64,000 nt of DNA from Hypomesus transpacificus (GCF_021917145.1 NC_061063.1:7759376-7823375), one strand, 5' to 3'. Counted from the first letter of the stretch, positions 47,891-59,810 are shown. A program made the numbers and translations. Notes: generated from the sequence alone by a model not told the origin.

Positions 47891-48369
47891 CTTTGGCTAG
47901 GCCGTACAGGTTCGAAGGACTTTCAATAGCTGATATCATCACAACCATGGTGGATTATGGGTTATTTCTGATAATGCAAGTGGGAGACATATAGGCTATA
48001 GGCCCACTTCGTTTAGTGTAACTAACCTCCTTGTGAATGCTTTTTCATAAGGCACCTTAACCTTATTCAGATTTGTAGGCAATAAACTTCACAGTCTGCC
48101 ACAAATTGTATCACATTTTTCTTGACAATTTTTTAAGCTTCATATGCCACCTAACGAATTATTTATTCTACATTTGGCTAAATGTATTTTTTAATGTGTA
48201 ATTATATTTTCAAACGACATATCCTACTTTTTCATCTAGCTATTGATTTTTCTTCTTTAAGAAATACCAATATATTATAACCTATAACCACATGGCTATA
48301 TGATTAAAATGTTCTAATTATAATCAAGTGTTGGCTAATCGGTGATGGCAAGCTCTTCTTTCGCTGATC

Positions 48370-48610
48370 GCCTACCCGGCTTGTCACCAAGGTAAAAGGT
48401 TCACTCTAATCAGACGGCCTCCGCAAGCCCCCTCCCGTGGAGCTCTCCTCCCTACGCGCCTGTGATTGATCGCCTTATTAACTGGAGTTCTTGTAAGTGT
48501 GACCGAGCTGATTAAAATGCATATGTTTGGAATAATGCACCGTTTAAGCCGCCCCGGTCGGGGCGAAACCACAAGGCAGATTTATCTAAGCTATCAGGGC
48601 AATCTTAGTC
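48370..48610. promoter_or_regulatory. Candidate conserved developmental element
   Basis: Unique sequence with GCCTGTGATTGATCGCC, CTTATTAACTGGAG, GCTGATTAAAATGCATATG and GGAATAATGCACCG (POU and homeodomain-like), then TTTATCTAAGC. Low CpG depletion. Called by eye. Confidence 0.45.
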
Positions 48611-48679
48611 TGATATGGATGTAGGACGCCATAGAAAATTGGGTTTGGCTAGCCCATAATAAAACAGTAACATAAAATA

Positions 48680-49540
48680 AAGATGTAAACGCAAAAGGCC
48701 TCCATATGTAAATGCAAAGGCAACCTAAACGTTTCCTATTGGGCGTGGTGAGTTATTAACAGGCTTGGACCTGATTTTGATTAGCTACACAACAGCAGTA
48801 GTGGGCCTACCATACGATGGTTTTTGTAAACGTGCGTCACTTAATGCCAGAATGACATAAAATGAGGAATAATGCAGCCACTTTTTACACTACGACCCAT
48901 GTGGATCCTCAATTTGACTCTGAATCCTCAACGGCCTAATCCAACATCAACACGCCATTTAATCGCTGGAAGACAGTGTATGAGCGAGCTATAAGATATG
49001 ATTGGCTTCTATATTGCGCACATAACAGCAATTACATTGGTTTTATAAGATCTTATTAGCGAGAATTGGCTCATGGCTCCCCAGCTTACAGACTAACACA
49101 AAGCGTTTTCATAGGGGCGGTGCAGTGCAGCTGTCCACGGTAGGAAAAAAAACACTCATCGGATGCGCGGCTGCTGGTGCTGCTGTTTAAATTGTATTAC
49201 ATTCTAATTTACAGGCCCTTGTCATAGCGCTGGGCTGGCAGAGAGGCGTGGACGGACCAATCACGGAGTAATGATGATGAATGGGGAATTAATGCACATA
49301 CAAGCAAGACAATTTAAGCCTTCATCTGTTTAAATAGGCTTCCAATATCATTTGGAAACGGAGGTCACGTTAAATCAATCGGGCGACGCGTGAAAGTCGT
49401 TTTCGGTGGCGTCTTTATCAACATTATTTACGGTGCACGGGAGACGCCTTCGCACCGACATGCACGAGAGAGGGGCCCGGCTGCTACGTGATTGTGACAA
49501 CCGCCACATAAGGGGGGGCTGCCGTTTATCCTCTTTGATT
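48680..49540. promoter_or_regulatory. Candidate conserved enhancer block, evx1-hibadh
   Basis: About 850 bp of unique sequence packed with homeodomain, POU and Cdx-like words. These include CATATGTAAATGCAAAGG, GAATAATGCAGCC, CGCCATTTAATCGC, GGTTTTATAAGATC, GGGGAATTAATGCAC and CTTTATCAACATTATTTACG. It probably comprises several elements. By position it may correspond to the digit and fin enhancers described between Evx1 and Hibadh in mammals and gar, but no specific orthology can be asserted. Confidence 0.45.
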
Positions 49541-50499
49541 CTCCCCAGTTAACTTGCAATTCAAGTGGAACAAACCCAGTGTGGAGGGCTCTTCACGTGT
49601 AGCAAAAAGAACAGTGCACCCAATTCTTGCCTTCTCATCGTGGATGAAGGCTTACCATAACAGTCTATGACCTTTAAGTATGCATACCCATGAGCCTATA
49701 CCATCCATAACCATAAGGCAACATACAATTGGGCTATATAGAAGAAAAGAACAGTCTGGCAAGTAATTAAGTTGTCTGTTTAGATGCAATAGCAATGTGT
49801 CCATCCTTACATCTGTCAGATTTTGTCAAATAAAACCATGCCTAGCTACCATATACTTCCTAATAAGTCTGTGGCACGACATTGTGGATTTCAAGATAAT
49901 ATTGTTTTTGTCATTTTTAGCTTTATTTAAAGACAGTTGTTGACAGACAAAGATGAGAGAGAGAAAGAGAGAGCGAGAGAGAGTGTGGGGGGGGGAGAGA
50001 AACATGCAGGAAATGGCCCTGGCCAGAATCGAATCGAATCCAGGCCTGTATGTCAAGGCTTTTGCCTTAGTGGTATGCACTATTACCAGGGGCACCTCAT
50101 TTTCAGGATTTCAATTAATGTTTAATTAACTGTGGCTTCTTTAAATGGGCCGTACTTGTATTATTACACCTCAGGCAAAGCAAAAGTTGTCCACAAGTTT
50201 GGGCTGCACATAAGCATGTCTTCATGCCAAATATTGTAAAGTTCAGCTGTCAAGACAATTTAAAAGTTATGTGTGGCTTATTAGTTGACAGGTAACTTTG
50301 TTCAGTGTTTGTCTTTGTTTATACTGCTTTGCATACTTGTCTGTCTGATCGTCTTGTGTGTCCGATTGTCATCCTGCTGGCTGTACTTCAGTCTCTGCCC
50401 TGGGGGATAATAGATGTTTGCTTTCCCATATCCTGTTTCCTTTCACATTACACTCCAGTAGAAGTCCATATGGTACCTTCACTGTTAGTGATAATGCTC
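49541..50499. other. Intergenic DNA, no gene seen
   Basis: Includes a GA-rich stretch at about 49951-50000. No supported reading frame or motif cluster. Confidence 0.5.
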
Positions 50500-50507
50500 A
50501 TCTACGC

Positions 50508-50698
50508 CAGTGGTTCTCAATCCTGGTCCTCGGGACTCCCTGCCCTGCACGTTTTAGATGTTTCCCTCCTCAAACACACCTGATTCAAATTAATGGGTTG
50601 TTATCAGGCCCATTTATTTGAATCAGGTGTGTTGGAGCAGGGAAATATCTAAAACATGCAGGGCAGGGGGTCCCGAGGACCAAGATTGAGAACCACTG
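50508..50698. mobile_element. hAT-type MITE with intact target duplication
   Basis: The element begins CAGTGGTTCTCAATC and ends with its near-perfect inverse GATTGAGAACCACTG, the classic hAT terminal motif. Extended inverted arms (CCTCGGGACTCCCTGCC and ATTTGAATCAGGTGTG) make it a foldback. The 8-bp repeat ATCTACGC flanks it exactly (50500-50507 and 50699-50706). It is non-autonomous, with no transposase. The perfect duplication argues for recent insertion. Confidence 0.93.
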
Positions 50699-50706
50699 AT
50701 CTACGC

Positions 50707-52924
50707 CATAGTCTATGAACTGGCCCTGCTTACTAAGCTTTAGAAATCAGATGACTGTCGATTCCAGGAATTATTCTCCTCCTGACTGTGTGAAAGGGAG
50801 CACAGTTGTAATGTTATGTGTGTGTGTGTATGTGTGTGTGAACAGTTGTAGGCAGTTAACAGACTCCATGTCAGTGAGATATCTGATGGTCACCTTATGG
50901 TCAAGGAAGGTCAAGTCTCTGTACCAAGATGTCCCAACTCTCCTGTTCAAAATCTTGCAGATCCTGTGACAATCTTTTGTCTGGAGGTTTAGCTTCTTTC
51001 ATCATCAGATCTGTTGTTTTGTGGGGCCCAGCCGGTGGAAGGAACCCAGATCATCCGATATTGTTTAAAATGATTTAATAAGCACTTTGTTTTATGAGAG
51101 AGTGTTATTGTTTTACGAGCCTCCAAGCAGCCAATGGCTTTGCAGGCCAGTCCAGCTCTCTCCACACCTCATTTTATTTTACGGCACGCTGGCTGCTTTA
51201 CTGCTCGGCAACGGCAGCAGTCGCTGATGGCGACAGGGAAAGTTTTGCCCCCCTTTCCCAGCGAATCATCAAACAGAATCCACAACAGAAGGAGAACATA
51301 AACAAAATCCTATTCCCACAGCCTGATTGTGCTGAGATACAACAACAGAACATGTGTGTTGCCAACATTTCTGCTAAAATGGACATTTGAGACACAATCA
51401 ACACATTTTCTTGACACTTGCTTAACAAAGATACATATTGAGAAAATACTTTTTTTAATAAATTTGAATATTAGCAGTAAATGTATTAAAATTCCCAAAT
51501 AAACATGACACACGTACGTGTCGCGGTGTGTGTGTGTCTGCAATGCTGCGTTAATGTGTGTGTGTGTGGTTGTGTGTGCATTGCTGCGTTGCTGTCCGTG
51601 TTAGCGTGCGTGTGTGTATTCGTGATGGAGCACCCCAGTGCCGTGGTGATGCATCCTCATTATTTGCCAGTCCCATGACCGTCACACTCGGACGCTACCC
51701 CCCCCCCCGCCACCCTGCACCCCTCCATTGGGACAGGGGGGTCCGGGCTTTCCCTCATTTCCATCCCCCCCCCCCCCCCCGGTTGTTGCAAATTGCTGAG
51801 TCGTCCCAACCACTCACTCTGAACGATGCTGCCCAATAGCTGTGGTTTTTGTGATATCAACACATCATAATTGAACATCCTGGTGAGAAGTGCTTCAGCA
51901 AGGACTTTGGGCCCTTCAATTCTGACTTTGGATCAGTTTGCTCCCTCCCAGTGGTTAGGGTCAGGCTAGTTAATCGGATCCCAGATAGAGCTTTGAGGAT
52001 GGCTGAAGTGGGGTTGTACACAATGTGTCAGCGAGTGTACAATGTGTCTGGTATGGTTGCGTGCCTGGGTCTTTGTGAGCTTGTGTCTCGTGTGTGTGGA
52101 CATGTGTGTTGAACAGGGTTAAGTGAGAGAGGTTAGGTTAACTTGAGGTAAAAGAGACGGGGGGAGATAGTAGCGACAGATAGGAACGGTGCCAGTGAGG
52201 GGCTAAGAGCCTGTGCTTAGTGTTTTTAATGGATGCTTTGAAAGAACAGTCACTCTCTTTGCCTTTGAGCAGACCTCCCAAACCTATAAACTGATGGTGA
52301 GGGAAGGGGAGGGGTGGGAGACAGCACAGTATTGAGACCCGTGCGTGTGTCTGTGTGTGTCTGTGTGTGTGTGTGTGTTGTTGTGACATGTCGCTATGAT
52401 GTCTTGATGTATTTGCAGGTAACACATTTCCAGGCAAGACAACTGAAGGTTTTGCACATTAAAAGACACAAAAAATGACAAAACTGATGACACAAGGAAT
52501 GAGAGGGATACATAGCTGGTTGGTTGGCTTTGGAGGACAGACAGTGTGACGCTGACAAACATACCTGTGGCGTCTCCCATCTTGTGACTAACAGACAGGA
52601 ACTCTTAACCGAGGATAGGGGGGCTGACTGAAGGTTCCTGTTTTCAAACAGAGTTGGGGGGGTGGGGGAGGGAGAGAGAAAGCGAGCGAGAGAGAGAGTG
52701 AGAAAGAGAGTGGTGGGGAGAGAGAGAGGAGTGGAGGGAAAGAGAGAGACAGCGGTGGGGAGCGAGTGGGATAGAGAGAGAGTGGGGGGAGAGAGAGAGA
52801 GGTTTTATGGTGATGCTCTGTTTGTGATTCCTGTCTCCTGGATGAAAACACAGCCTCTCCAACTCCTCATGGGTTAATGGAACTTTTATAGGTTTTTCCT
52901 GCAATCATGTGACCTCTGGTGTTA
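50707..52924. other. Gene-free DNA rich in simple repeats
   Basis: GT tracts occur near 50816, 51521-51600 and 52342-52378. C runs are at 51698-51708 and 51765-51780. A GA-rich patch is at 52665-52800. No frame here has a protein domain. Confidence 0.55.
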
Positions 52925-53022
52925 CCCCCCCCCCCCCCCCCCCACCCCCCCTCTCTCTGTCTCTCTCTCTGTCTCTCTCTCTGTCTCTCTCTCTGTCTCT
53001 CTGTCTCTCTCTCTCTCTCTCA
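52925..53022. repeat. Poly-C run followed by (CT)n
   Basis: Nineteen Cs, one A and a further C run lead into CT repeats interrupted by GTCT. A minus-strand frame across it encodes only low-complexity Arg/Glu. Confidence 0.9.
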
Positions 53023-53320
53023 GGGTAGATCTGAGGTGTGCCGCTCTGTGTTTGTTTACGCACCATGTTCCCTCCTCAGAGTTTATCACCCGGTCTAGAG
53101 AGGTTAAAGAAAGCGATGAGTCACTGGTAGACGATTTGTTTATGTCGGGTTTCAACAGTCAGTGTGGTCAGTTTAGAGCATGGTGAAAGTTAAATAGTTA
53201 GGAGCCAGTGGTCAGCCTCTATGGCCAAGAAGTGAAGCATAAGAACCAACAAACATCGTTTCTCCCCCCTCCCCCCTATCCCACCATTCTCCATTCTTTT
53301 CCCTACTTCCCTACTTTGTT

Positions 53321-53514
53321 GGAGTCAGATGGCTGAGCGGTGAGAGAGTCGGGTTAGTAATCAAAAAGGTTGCCGGATCGATTCCCCGCCGTGCCAAATG
53401 ACGTTGTGTCCTTGGGCAAGGCACTTCACCCTACTTGCCTTGGGGGGAATGTCCCTGTACTTACAGTCGCTCTGGATAAGAGTGTCTGCTAAATGAATAA
53501 ATGTAAATGTAATG
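53321..53514 (+). mobile_element. tRNA-derived SINE
   Basis: The 5' part is tRNA-like, with an A box TGGCTGAGCGG at 53330-53340 and a B box GGATCGATTCC at 53375-53385. The body has CCTTGGGCAAGGCACTTCACC, and the 3' tail has CTCTGGATAAGAGTGTCTGC followed by AAATG repeats. This is a common layout for fish SINEs whose tail is shared with a LINE partner. The same tail occurs at 59212-59256. A clean target duplication was not found. Confidence 0.85.
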
Positions 53515-54408
53515 TACTTCCACACTCAGCACTGTCTTCTTCTTCGTGACTCACTCGAGTTGGGGGACGGGGCATTCGGAGAGGGATGAGAGTATGGAGG
53601 GGAGTAAGATAGTCGGTAGGTGTGAATTGATGGAGCGTGTCATGAGTAGGTGGGGGCCGAGGACGCTCGCCATCATAAAACACGGGGTGGGGGGACGAGA
53701 GGAGCGAGACACGCAACTTTTAACGCCTCGCCATGACTCATCCTGACTGTCTGTAATGAGTTTTATTCACTTCCATCATCTGAGTGTCGATGACGATCAT
53801 AGGCGTGACGAGCAGCGTGATTGACGAAGAGACAAGTATGTAAGACGGTGGGGGGGGGGGGGGGGGGGGGGGGGCATGGGGGGCAGGGGCAGGGAGGGGG
53901 CAGTAAGAGACACACATATTCCGGTCTCGATTGACCGTAGTATGTTGTGAGGTTTACCGTTCTATGCACATCAGCAAGGTGACCAGAAGCCTTGTTGATG
54001 CAAAGAAATTCGAAAAGTTCTTTCGAAATGTGATTTTTCTTGTGTTTGTAAATTAAACATATGATAAGGAACGCAACGTGCACAGACATGCCCTGTGCAT
54101 GATGCACACAGAATCGTCTTCCTTCCTTTTCTCCACCTAAACACTGAAGCAGTTTTACTCCTCCTCCTCTCTCCATACCCTCTTTTTCCAGATTCATAAA
54201 CAAGGGACACGATAATAACCCCCCCCCTCCCCCCGCAAAGAAAAGATCAATATCTTCCCTCCTACTCATCCTTTATCTGACTCTTCCCACTTTCTCTTTC
54301 AATCGCTTCTTCCTCCTCTCCCCACACCTCGTCAGGACCTCCTCGCACTCAAACCCCAAAGACAGGCAGTTTGAAGATAATAATCAATATTGATCCAGTG
54401 ACAGAGTA

Positions 54409-54443
<35 letters not shown>

Positions 54444-54550
54444 AGGAAAGATAGAAGGAATGAGGAGGGAGGAACTCGTGTGACGGGCCCTTACTCTGTC
54501 TGGTTGTTGACGCAATCAATGGCTGCTTGAGGCGTGGGGGAACGGCCAGA
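53515..54550. other. Gene-free DNA
   Basis: Includes the G run at 53850-53874, a C run near 54219-54234 and a GA tract at about 54416-54443. A 168-codon minus-strand frame at 53763-54269 is split by low-complexity sequence and is unsupported. Confidence 0.5.
53850..53874 (+). repeat. Homopolymer run of 25 G
   Basis: The uninterrupted G run is followed by further G clusters to about 53905. Length is likely to vary between individuals or to be a sequencing error hot spot. Confidence 0.9.
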
Positions 54551-54553
54551 CTG

Positions 54554-54586
54554 TTCAGCAGTGTCACAGCCAGTGACACTGCTGAA
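54554..54586. repeat. Perfect 14-bp inverted repeat (hairpin)
   Basis: TTCAGCAGTGTCAC and its exact reverse complement flank a 5-base loop (AGCCA). Not part of a recognised element. Confidence 0.85.
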
Positions 54587-55775
54587 GAGATTGCACCTCA
54601 GGGTCCACAGAGACACGGCCACACACTCTACGACTCTACGACCTCCAGTCTCACTCTCTGAATTTTGTGCGATTGGTTTACCCAATTAAGTGTGTGTGTG
54701 TGGTATTCAAAGGTGATGTTGTGCTGTATGTGATGTCCAAAGGTAATTTTGAGGTGACTGGATATAAAACATAGTCCTCATTTTTCACACACTCCAGGGT
54801 ATTGATTACAAAATAATAAACAGGGCAGTTACACACAAAATACGTGATGCAAACACCCCTTTTCCATACATGAGATCATTAGACACACACGTACTGAGAT
54901 ATAATCCCATACATGGACCATGTGAGACAGCACAAGGGAGAGAACAATGGCGGTGGTCTGGTCTGTCTGAATGCTGAAAGCCATGGCGCTGCTGGGAATA
55001 GCCTGGAAGAGTCGAGTGTCCCTGAGCTGGGGAGGAAAGACGCAGGCCCAATCCCTCTTGTTTAGTATTGACTGCTGCAGGCCCTTTTCTATTCTAATAA
55101 AGCCTGTCCTCTCTATATTTACCTGCTTACCACAGCCCAGTGCTCTGGGGCCACAGCGTCCTGTGTGTGTGTATGAGAGAGGCCATAATGGTGACTTAGC
55201 ACCCAGCGACACAGGATATGGAGATTCAGCAAAGTAGATGCAGAGAGCATCCGAATTGGCTGTGTGACTATATATATGTGTGTGTGTGTTTGTGTACTGG
55301 TTATACTGTATGTGACAGCACATTTCTATGTGTGTAGCAGTGGATGTGGGGTTGCATATGTGTGTGTGTGTGTTTGTTTGCGCACGCCTGGAGAGAGAGA
55401 TGAAGATTCAGCTCTGTGGATGACAGCACAGGATTAGAGATGACAACAGAGGCCGAGCTAAGCCATCATTCCATGTCCAGCGAGCGCTCCATTCGGCCCA
55501 TGACGCAGCACCCCAGGGGAGGGGCAGTTCCGCCCCGTCAGGAGGTATTATGGCCTGATGGATTCAGCGCTCAGGTACAGAAGGAAACATCCCATGGTAT
55601 TCTCTTCCACCCACTGGGATGTGTATACAGACACAGGAACACTGTGGACCAAACCTTGGGATATGGTTGCCAGCCTAGATTTATATATTATATATAGCAT
55701 TTGTAATGATATCATGTTAAAGGGGTATTCCAACATTTTAAATTGGATTTTTCACGCCCGTCGTTGTTTTCCCTC
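54587..55775. other. Gene-free DNA with short GT tracts
   Basis: GT/TG tracts occur near 54692, 55274 and 55358. The 164-codon minus-strand frame at 54829-55323 has no domain. Confidence 0.5.
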
Positions 55776-55779
55776 CCAG

Positions 55780-55990
55780 TCCGTCCACTAGCAAAGCGGC
55801 TCATGCAAACCATGGCTAACGCAGAGCCTCCAAAGTACAGTAAATAAAGTCGGGAATCACTCACATCTCGGCCACACTTAATTAGTCTCTCTCTTGACAT
55901 CCCAGCCAATCAGATACCTGTAGATTAGCAATTTACTGCTCTCCCCTCCCCCACCCTGGTCCAGCCCACACACATCCACACGGCCCTTGC
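55780..55990. promoter_or_regulatory. Candidate conserved element
   Basis: CACTTAATTAGTCTC, CCAGCCAATCAGATACC and GTAGATTAGCAATTTAC lie within about 80 bp. These are homeodomain and CCAAT-like words in unique sequence. Appearance only. Confidence 0.3.
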
Positions 55991-56304
55991 CATGGGTATC
56001 TGGGCTTCAATCCCTCTCGGAGCGACGCGTCCTCTTTCCAGAACACAGACACACACCCAGGTCCCTCACAGTGCCACCGCTCTGCTCCCCTCCACTCGAA
56101 ACCAACCAATTATGGGTGTTTATGTAGCTCTAATGTGTCTGAGATCCAAGAGAGAAACACTGCACCGCTCACCGCCTAATCAATGAGGCCTCTGCCTCCT
56201 AAACGATCTTTCCCTCTCTTTCTCTGCTTGCCCACCCCCTCCCCTTCTCCAGTGTTATCTCTCGTTCTATCCCCTCTCTCTTTTGCTCCTCTCTCCCTCC
56301 CGCT

Positions 56305-56690
56305 AAATGTTCAATTAGCAAAGACAAGGATGAGGCATCGGGTCAATTGACCATGAAGAGAGCTTTAAACATGACAGTGAATGGTACTTTGGAGCTGCTG
56401 TTCTGTTAGTGAGGATCTCATTTTGCACCTCCTGTTTAGCGTGCCTGAAATAAGTATGTTTTTTCTTGGCGCTCTAAATAGTAGCATTTCTATTTTGTAG
56501 ATCTTCATTTAGCATCTTCCATCTCTGCGAGGCCATCTTGAAGGCCATAAGAATGCAGCCATTCTAGAAATGGGCTCCCACATCTTCCCCTGATTGAGCA
56601 GGCTCCCTAACTGGATTAGGATGTGTACGTTTGCTTTGTGTAAGGCGTCACAGTCTCTCCACACACAACAACACCGGAGGCCCCCTGTGT
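56305..56690. promoter_or_regulatory. Candidate conserved element
   Basis: Unique, balanced-composition sequence with AATGTTCAATTAGCAAAG, GGGTCAATTGACC (a 12-bp palindrome), CTCTAAATAGTAGC (Mef2-like) and CATCTTGAAGGCCATAAG. It stands out from the microsatellite-rich surroundings. No coding frame. Confidence 0.35.
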
Positions 56691-57116
56691 CTGTTTTCTC
56701 AACCAGCCACAGATCAGTAATCAGAATACCCAAGGTTGGTAGCCAACCACAACCATTAGAGGTATGAAATAACATGTGATCCTGAATCTGTTGTTAGGGT
56801 TAATGTCCTCCCTGGGGCTGTGGCATAGATGGATGCTCCTTCATGGGAGCGATGCCCCTGGGTATTTACAGCCCACCCCGGTGGGTCCGGTGGGGCCACG
56901 AGGAACCAGCCCGTTACCGGTACCGGTGATTATTTAGAGTACGAACGGCGGTCGGGTCCTCGTCGCCGTGGGAACCGCAATGAGATGGATTCTGGTGGAA
57001 CTGATGATTACTCTTCCAATGAGAGTAATTAATATAATGAAGCGCTACTGAGCATGTGCAGTAGAGGGTGATGAATAGAGACCTCTGCCTGTCGTTACTC
57101 ACAGGTGACACACACA

Positions 57117-57119
<3 letters not shown>

Positions 57120-57191
<72 letters not shown>
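57120..57191. repeat. (AG)n microsatellite, about 36 units
   Basis: An AG tract preceded by ACACACACACG. The long frames listed on both strands here arise from the repeat. Confidence 0.96.
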
Positions 57192-57203
<12 letters not shown>

Positions 57204-57825
57204 CATAACAGTAAAAGGAAAAGAATAGAGACTGCATATGAAGAGGTTGCAAAGAGAAAGGTGAGTAGGATGGGGACTGCGAGATGGAGAGGAAAAGAAA
57301 GGGTAAAAGGTGAAAAAAGTGATGGAGGGAAATAAAGAATGAGAGGGGGAGACACAGACCAGGGGTGAGTGAGGGGGTGAGAGAGGCTGAGACAGATCCA
57401 TGGAGCATAACGGAGTGAAGTCGAAGACAGGTACATATGACCTCCTCTGATGTTTACTCATGTTGTTGAGGGGTGACCTCATATGTAGCATTAGAGACTC
57501 ATGCTTCATAGCAGCTTGCCATGTCTTCATACATATCATAATAAGGACACCATAGGGATAATTAGCCGGAGTTGTGTGTTCTACTGTCACCAGTGATATG
57601 TTGTGAACCAACCTGTCTTTGTTAAACAGCTCTGCTCTAATGAACCTAAGCGGTGTCAATGAGAGGGGTAGAATATTGTGGGTGTATGTGGGTATGAGGT
57701 GTGGTACCCTACACGAGGGCAGAATGTTACAATTGTTGTGTTCATGTGAGGCATGGGCTTGTTTAAAACATCGTTAGCACCCCTTCTTCAAGTTAGCCCA
57801 CTACTGGGAAAGAGAGCGAGAGAGA
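57192..57825. other. Gene-free purine-rich DNA
   Basis: GA-rich on the plus strand to about 57360, then unremarkable. Nothing supported. Confidence 0.5.
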
Positions 57826-57829
57826 GAGC

Positions 57830-58180
57830 GCGCGCAACATAGCGAGTCTATTTAGGATATACGCATCGCTGAGCGAGACATTATTCCCGCTAATAAACAG
57901 CCACTAATTTACCCTCTGTGCGCCTTTTAACACGTCTGATATGAATCACAGGCCACTTAAACAGCCGTGTGCACCCCTCGCTGTGTCTCCACTTTCTCTG
58001 CTTTAAAGAGTGCCATTAAACCGCGGAGAGGATCCACCAACGCTTATAATGGGAAAAGAATGAACGTCGTCGCCCCAGGGGTTTATCACAGTGGCAACAA
58101 ATAAGGGTTCGTCCCACTACCTTGCTTCCATATTTGTATGCGCTCTGGAGCCATTTCTTTTATAATACAGCACGTGACTG
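57830..58180. promoter_or_regulatory. Candidate conserved element near hibadh
   Basis: CGCTAATAAACAGCC, CTTTTAACACG, CCATTAAACCGCGG, GCTTATAATGGG, GGGGTTTATCACAG and CTTTTATAATACAGC are packed in about 330 bp of CpG-bearing unique DNA. It is dense in posterior-Hox-like TTTAT words. Confidence 0.4.
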
Positions 58181-58479
58181 GATACAGAAGATGATTCTGG
58201 CTTTTGGACAGACACAAGTAGGACTACGAAGATACTTCTAGTTAGCGGCGATTGTAGGCTTAATTCATAGGTTCAAAAATACAAGGTTAAAGAAATCTGA
58301 TGTTACAATGTTAGTGAAAAATGTGTAATGTTTGCTGTGTAAGGGAGGTCAACTGAAGGACTAGACTACTGTTTAAACAGTAGAATAGCTTGACTGTAAA
58401 TACAAGATCCAAACCAAGAAGGAGCGGCTCTCTGGGCTGCATGGTGCTGCGTTCCGTCACTGGTTGACTGGCGCAGGGT

Positions 58480-58690
58480 GAGGCTCTCAGACTGGCCGGC
58501 CCGTCAGTCGGTCGCTACCCATACAGACGTCAGCGCGGCCCCGTCTCACCGCGGCTTCTTTATAGTATCCTTTCAAGTCGCCTTTAATGGGGAAACCGCC
58601 GGCTCAGCAGCCTACTCATAAACACTGGCGAATTAAAACACCCAAATATGAATCAGATACGCAGGGAGAGAGACCACAAACAAGACTGCG
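58480..58690. promoter_or_regulatory. Candidate conserved element
   Basis: GCGCGGCCCCGTCTCACCGCGG, CTTCTTTATAGTATCC, GCCTTTAATGGGG, CTACTCATAAACACTGG and GGCGAATTAAAAC lie in CpG-rich unique DNA. No coding frame. Confidence 0.4.
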
Positions 58691-59204
58691 TTAGCCGAGG
58701 TCAAGTCTCTGTCGAATGACAGAGACACTTGACAGTCTGGGAGATATGGTTCAACCATCATCCATAATGTGAATGCACTTTAAAGACTACACTAGGTGGC
58801 CCCACCAAAGACTGTTAGTTCCTCTTAAACCAAATACCCACATAGAAGATCACCTTAGAGTGAAATATAGCCTACCCACTGGTTATTTAGTCTAGTGCTA
58901 GTCTCCTCAAGGATCACAATGACTCTTGCTTAGACTGTTGCTCTTGTTGGTTAGTGGTAGCTGGTTTAAACTGTTGTATTCTATTTTAGTTAATCCTATT
59001 TTTATTGCTTTTTACAGGTACACCTGCACTTAGAGATTAATGTTGTGTAATTTAACTTGTTTAACTACATGCTCTTATGGTTTCTTCCCTTTAGCACTAT
59101 TTTTTGGTTGTTCACAATATGTACTTCTTGTTTTTGACTACCCGCAATGCTGTGGGGCTATCTTGTTGTTATTATCAGTGACCTATGCACTTTGTAAAGC
59201 TCTC

Positions 59205-59256
59205 TCTTGAAAGTCGCTTTGGATAAAAGCGTCTGCTAAATGAATAAATGTAAATG
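59205..59256 (+). mobile_element. LINE/SINE 3' tail fragment
   Basis: GTCGCTTTGGATAAAAGCG followed by TCTGCTAAATGAATAAATG is the 3' tail type common to fish LINEs and their SINEs. The T-rich sequence from about 58930 may be the rest of a decayed element, but only the tail is recognisable. Confidence 0.65.
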
Positions 59257-59703
59257 CATTTCCTAATCTATCCTCTAAAGAAAACTAAAACGTAATATAA
59301 ACAGGTTTGCTGTAGGTAGACTCTTGAGCTTTGAGAAAATGATGAGTCCTCCACGTTTCATCAGATTGAGTCACGAGGTAATGCCACCACCGTTTCACCA
59401 TCATGGCTAGCCACAGTCTGCTACATGCACCCGACAAGCACTTAAGACAGCACCAACTCAATAAAACATTAAAGGAAAAAAAAGAAAAGACCAACCCCAA
59501 AAAATAAATAAAACAAAACCGTAATTGTTTTTTTTCTTGCCCATTTCATTGTAATGATGGAAATAAGGGCATCATTCTGAGATTAGTGCTTCTATTTCTC
59601 CCTGGCTGACGTTGGGCGTTATATGAGGTTCTGCTGAAGAGCTTTAGAGGGACAAGGGAACAACAGCCAACCACAGGGCTGGTAGCACACTCCTGGTCAG
59701 ACC
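59257..59703. other. Gene-free DNA
   Basis: An A-rich stretch at 59460-59520. Nothing else supported. Confidence 0.5.
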
Positions 59704-59810
59704 AGGCACTGGGACACACAGGGTACAGACAGGGCACTGGCAGACACACAGGGTACAGACAGGGCACTGGCAGACACACAGGGTACAGACAGGGCACTGG
59801 CAGACACAAA
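59704..59810. repeat. 30-bp minisatellite, about 3.5 copies
   Basis: The unit AGGGCACTGGCAGACACACA followed by GGGTACAGAC is repeated almost perfectly. The first copy lacks three bases, and the last is partial. The periodic protein in the minus frame is a by-product. Confidence 0.93.

Noticed and set aside
53321..53397. Functional tRNA gene
   Set aside because: A and B boxes are present, but the acceptor stem does not close and it is followed by a SINE body and tail.
53763..54269. 168-codon minus-strand protein
   Set aside because: It contains a long Pro run from the G homopolymer and no domain.
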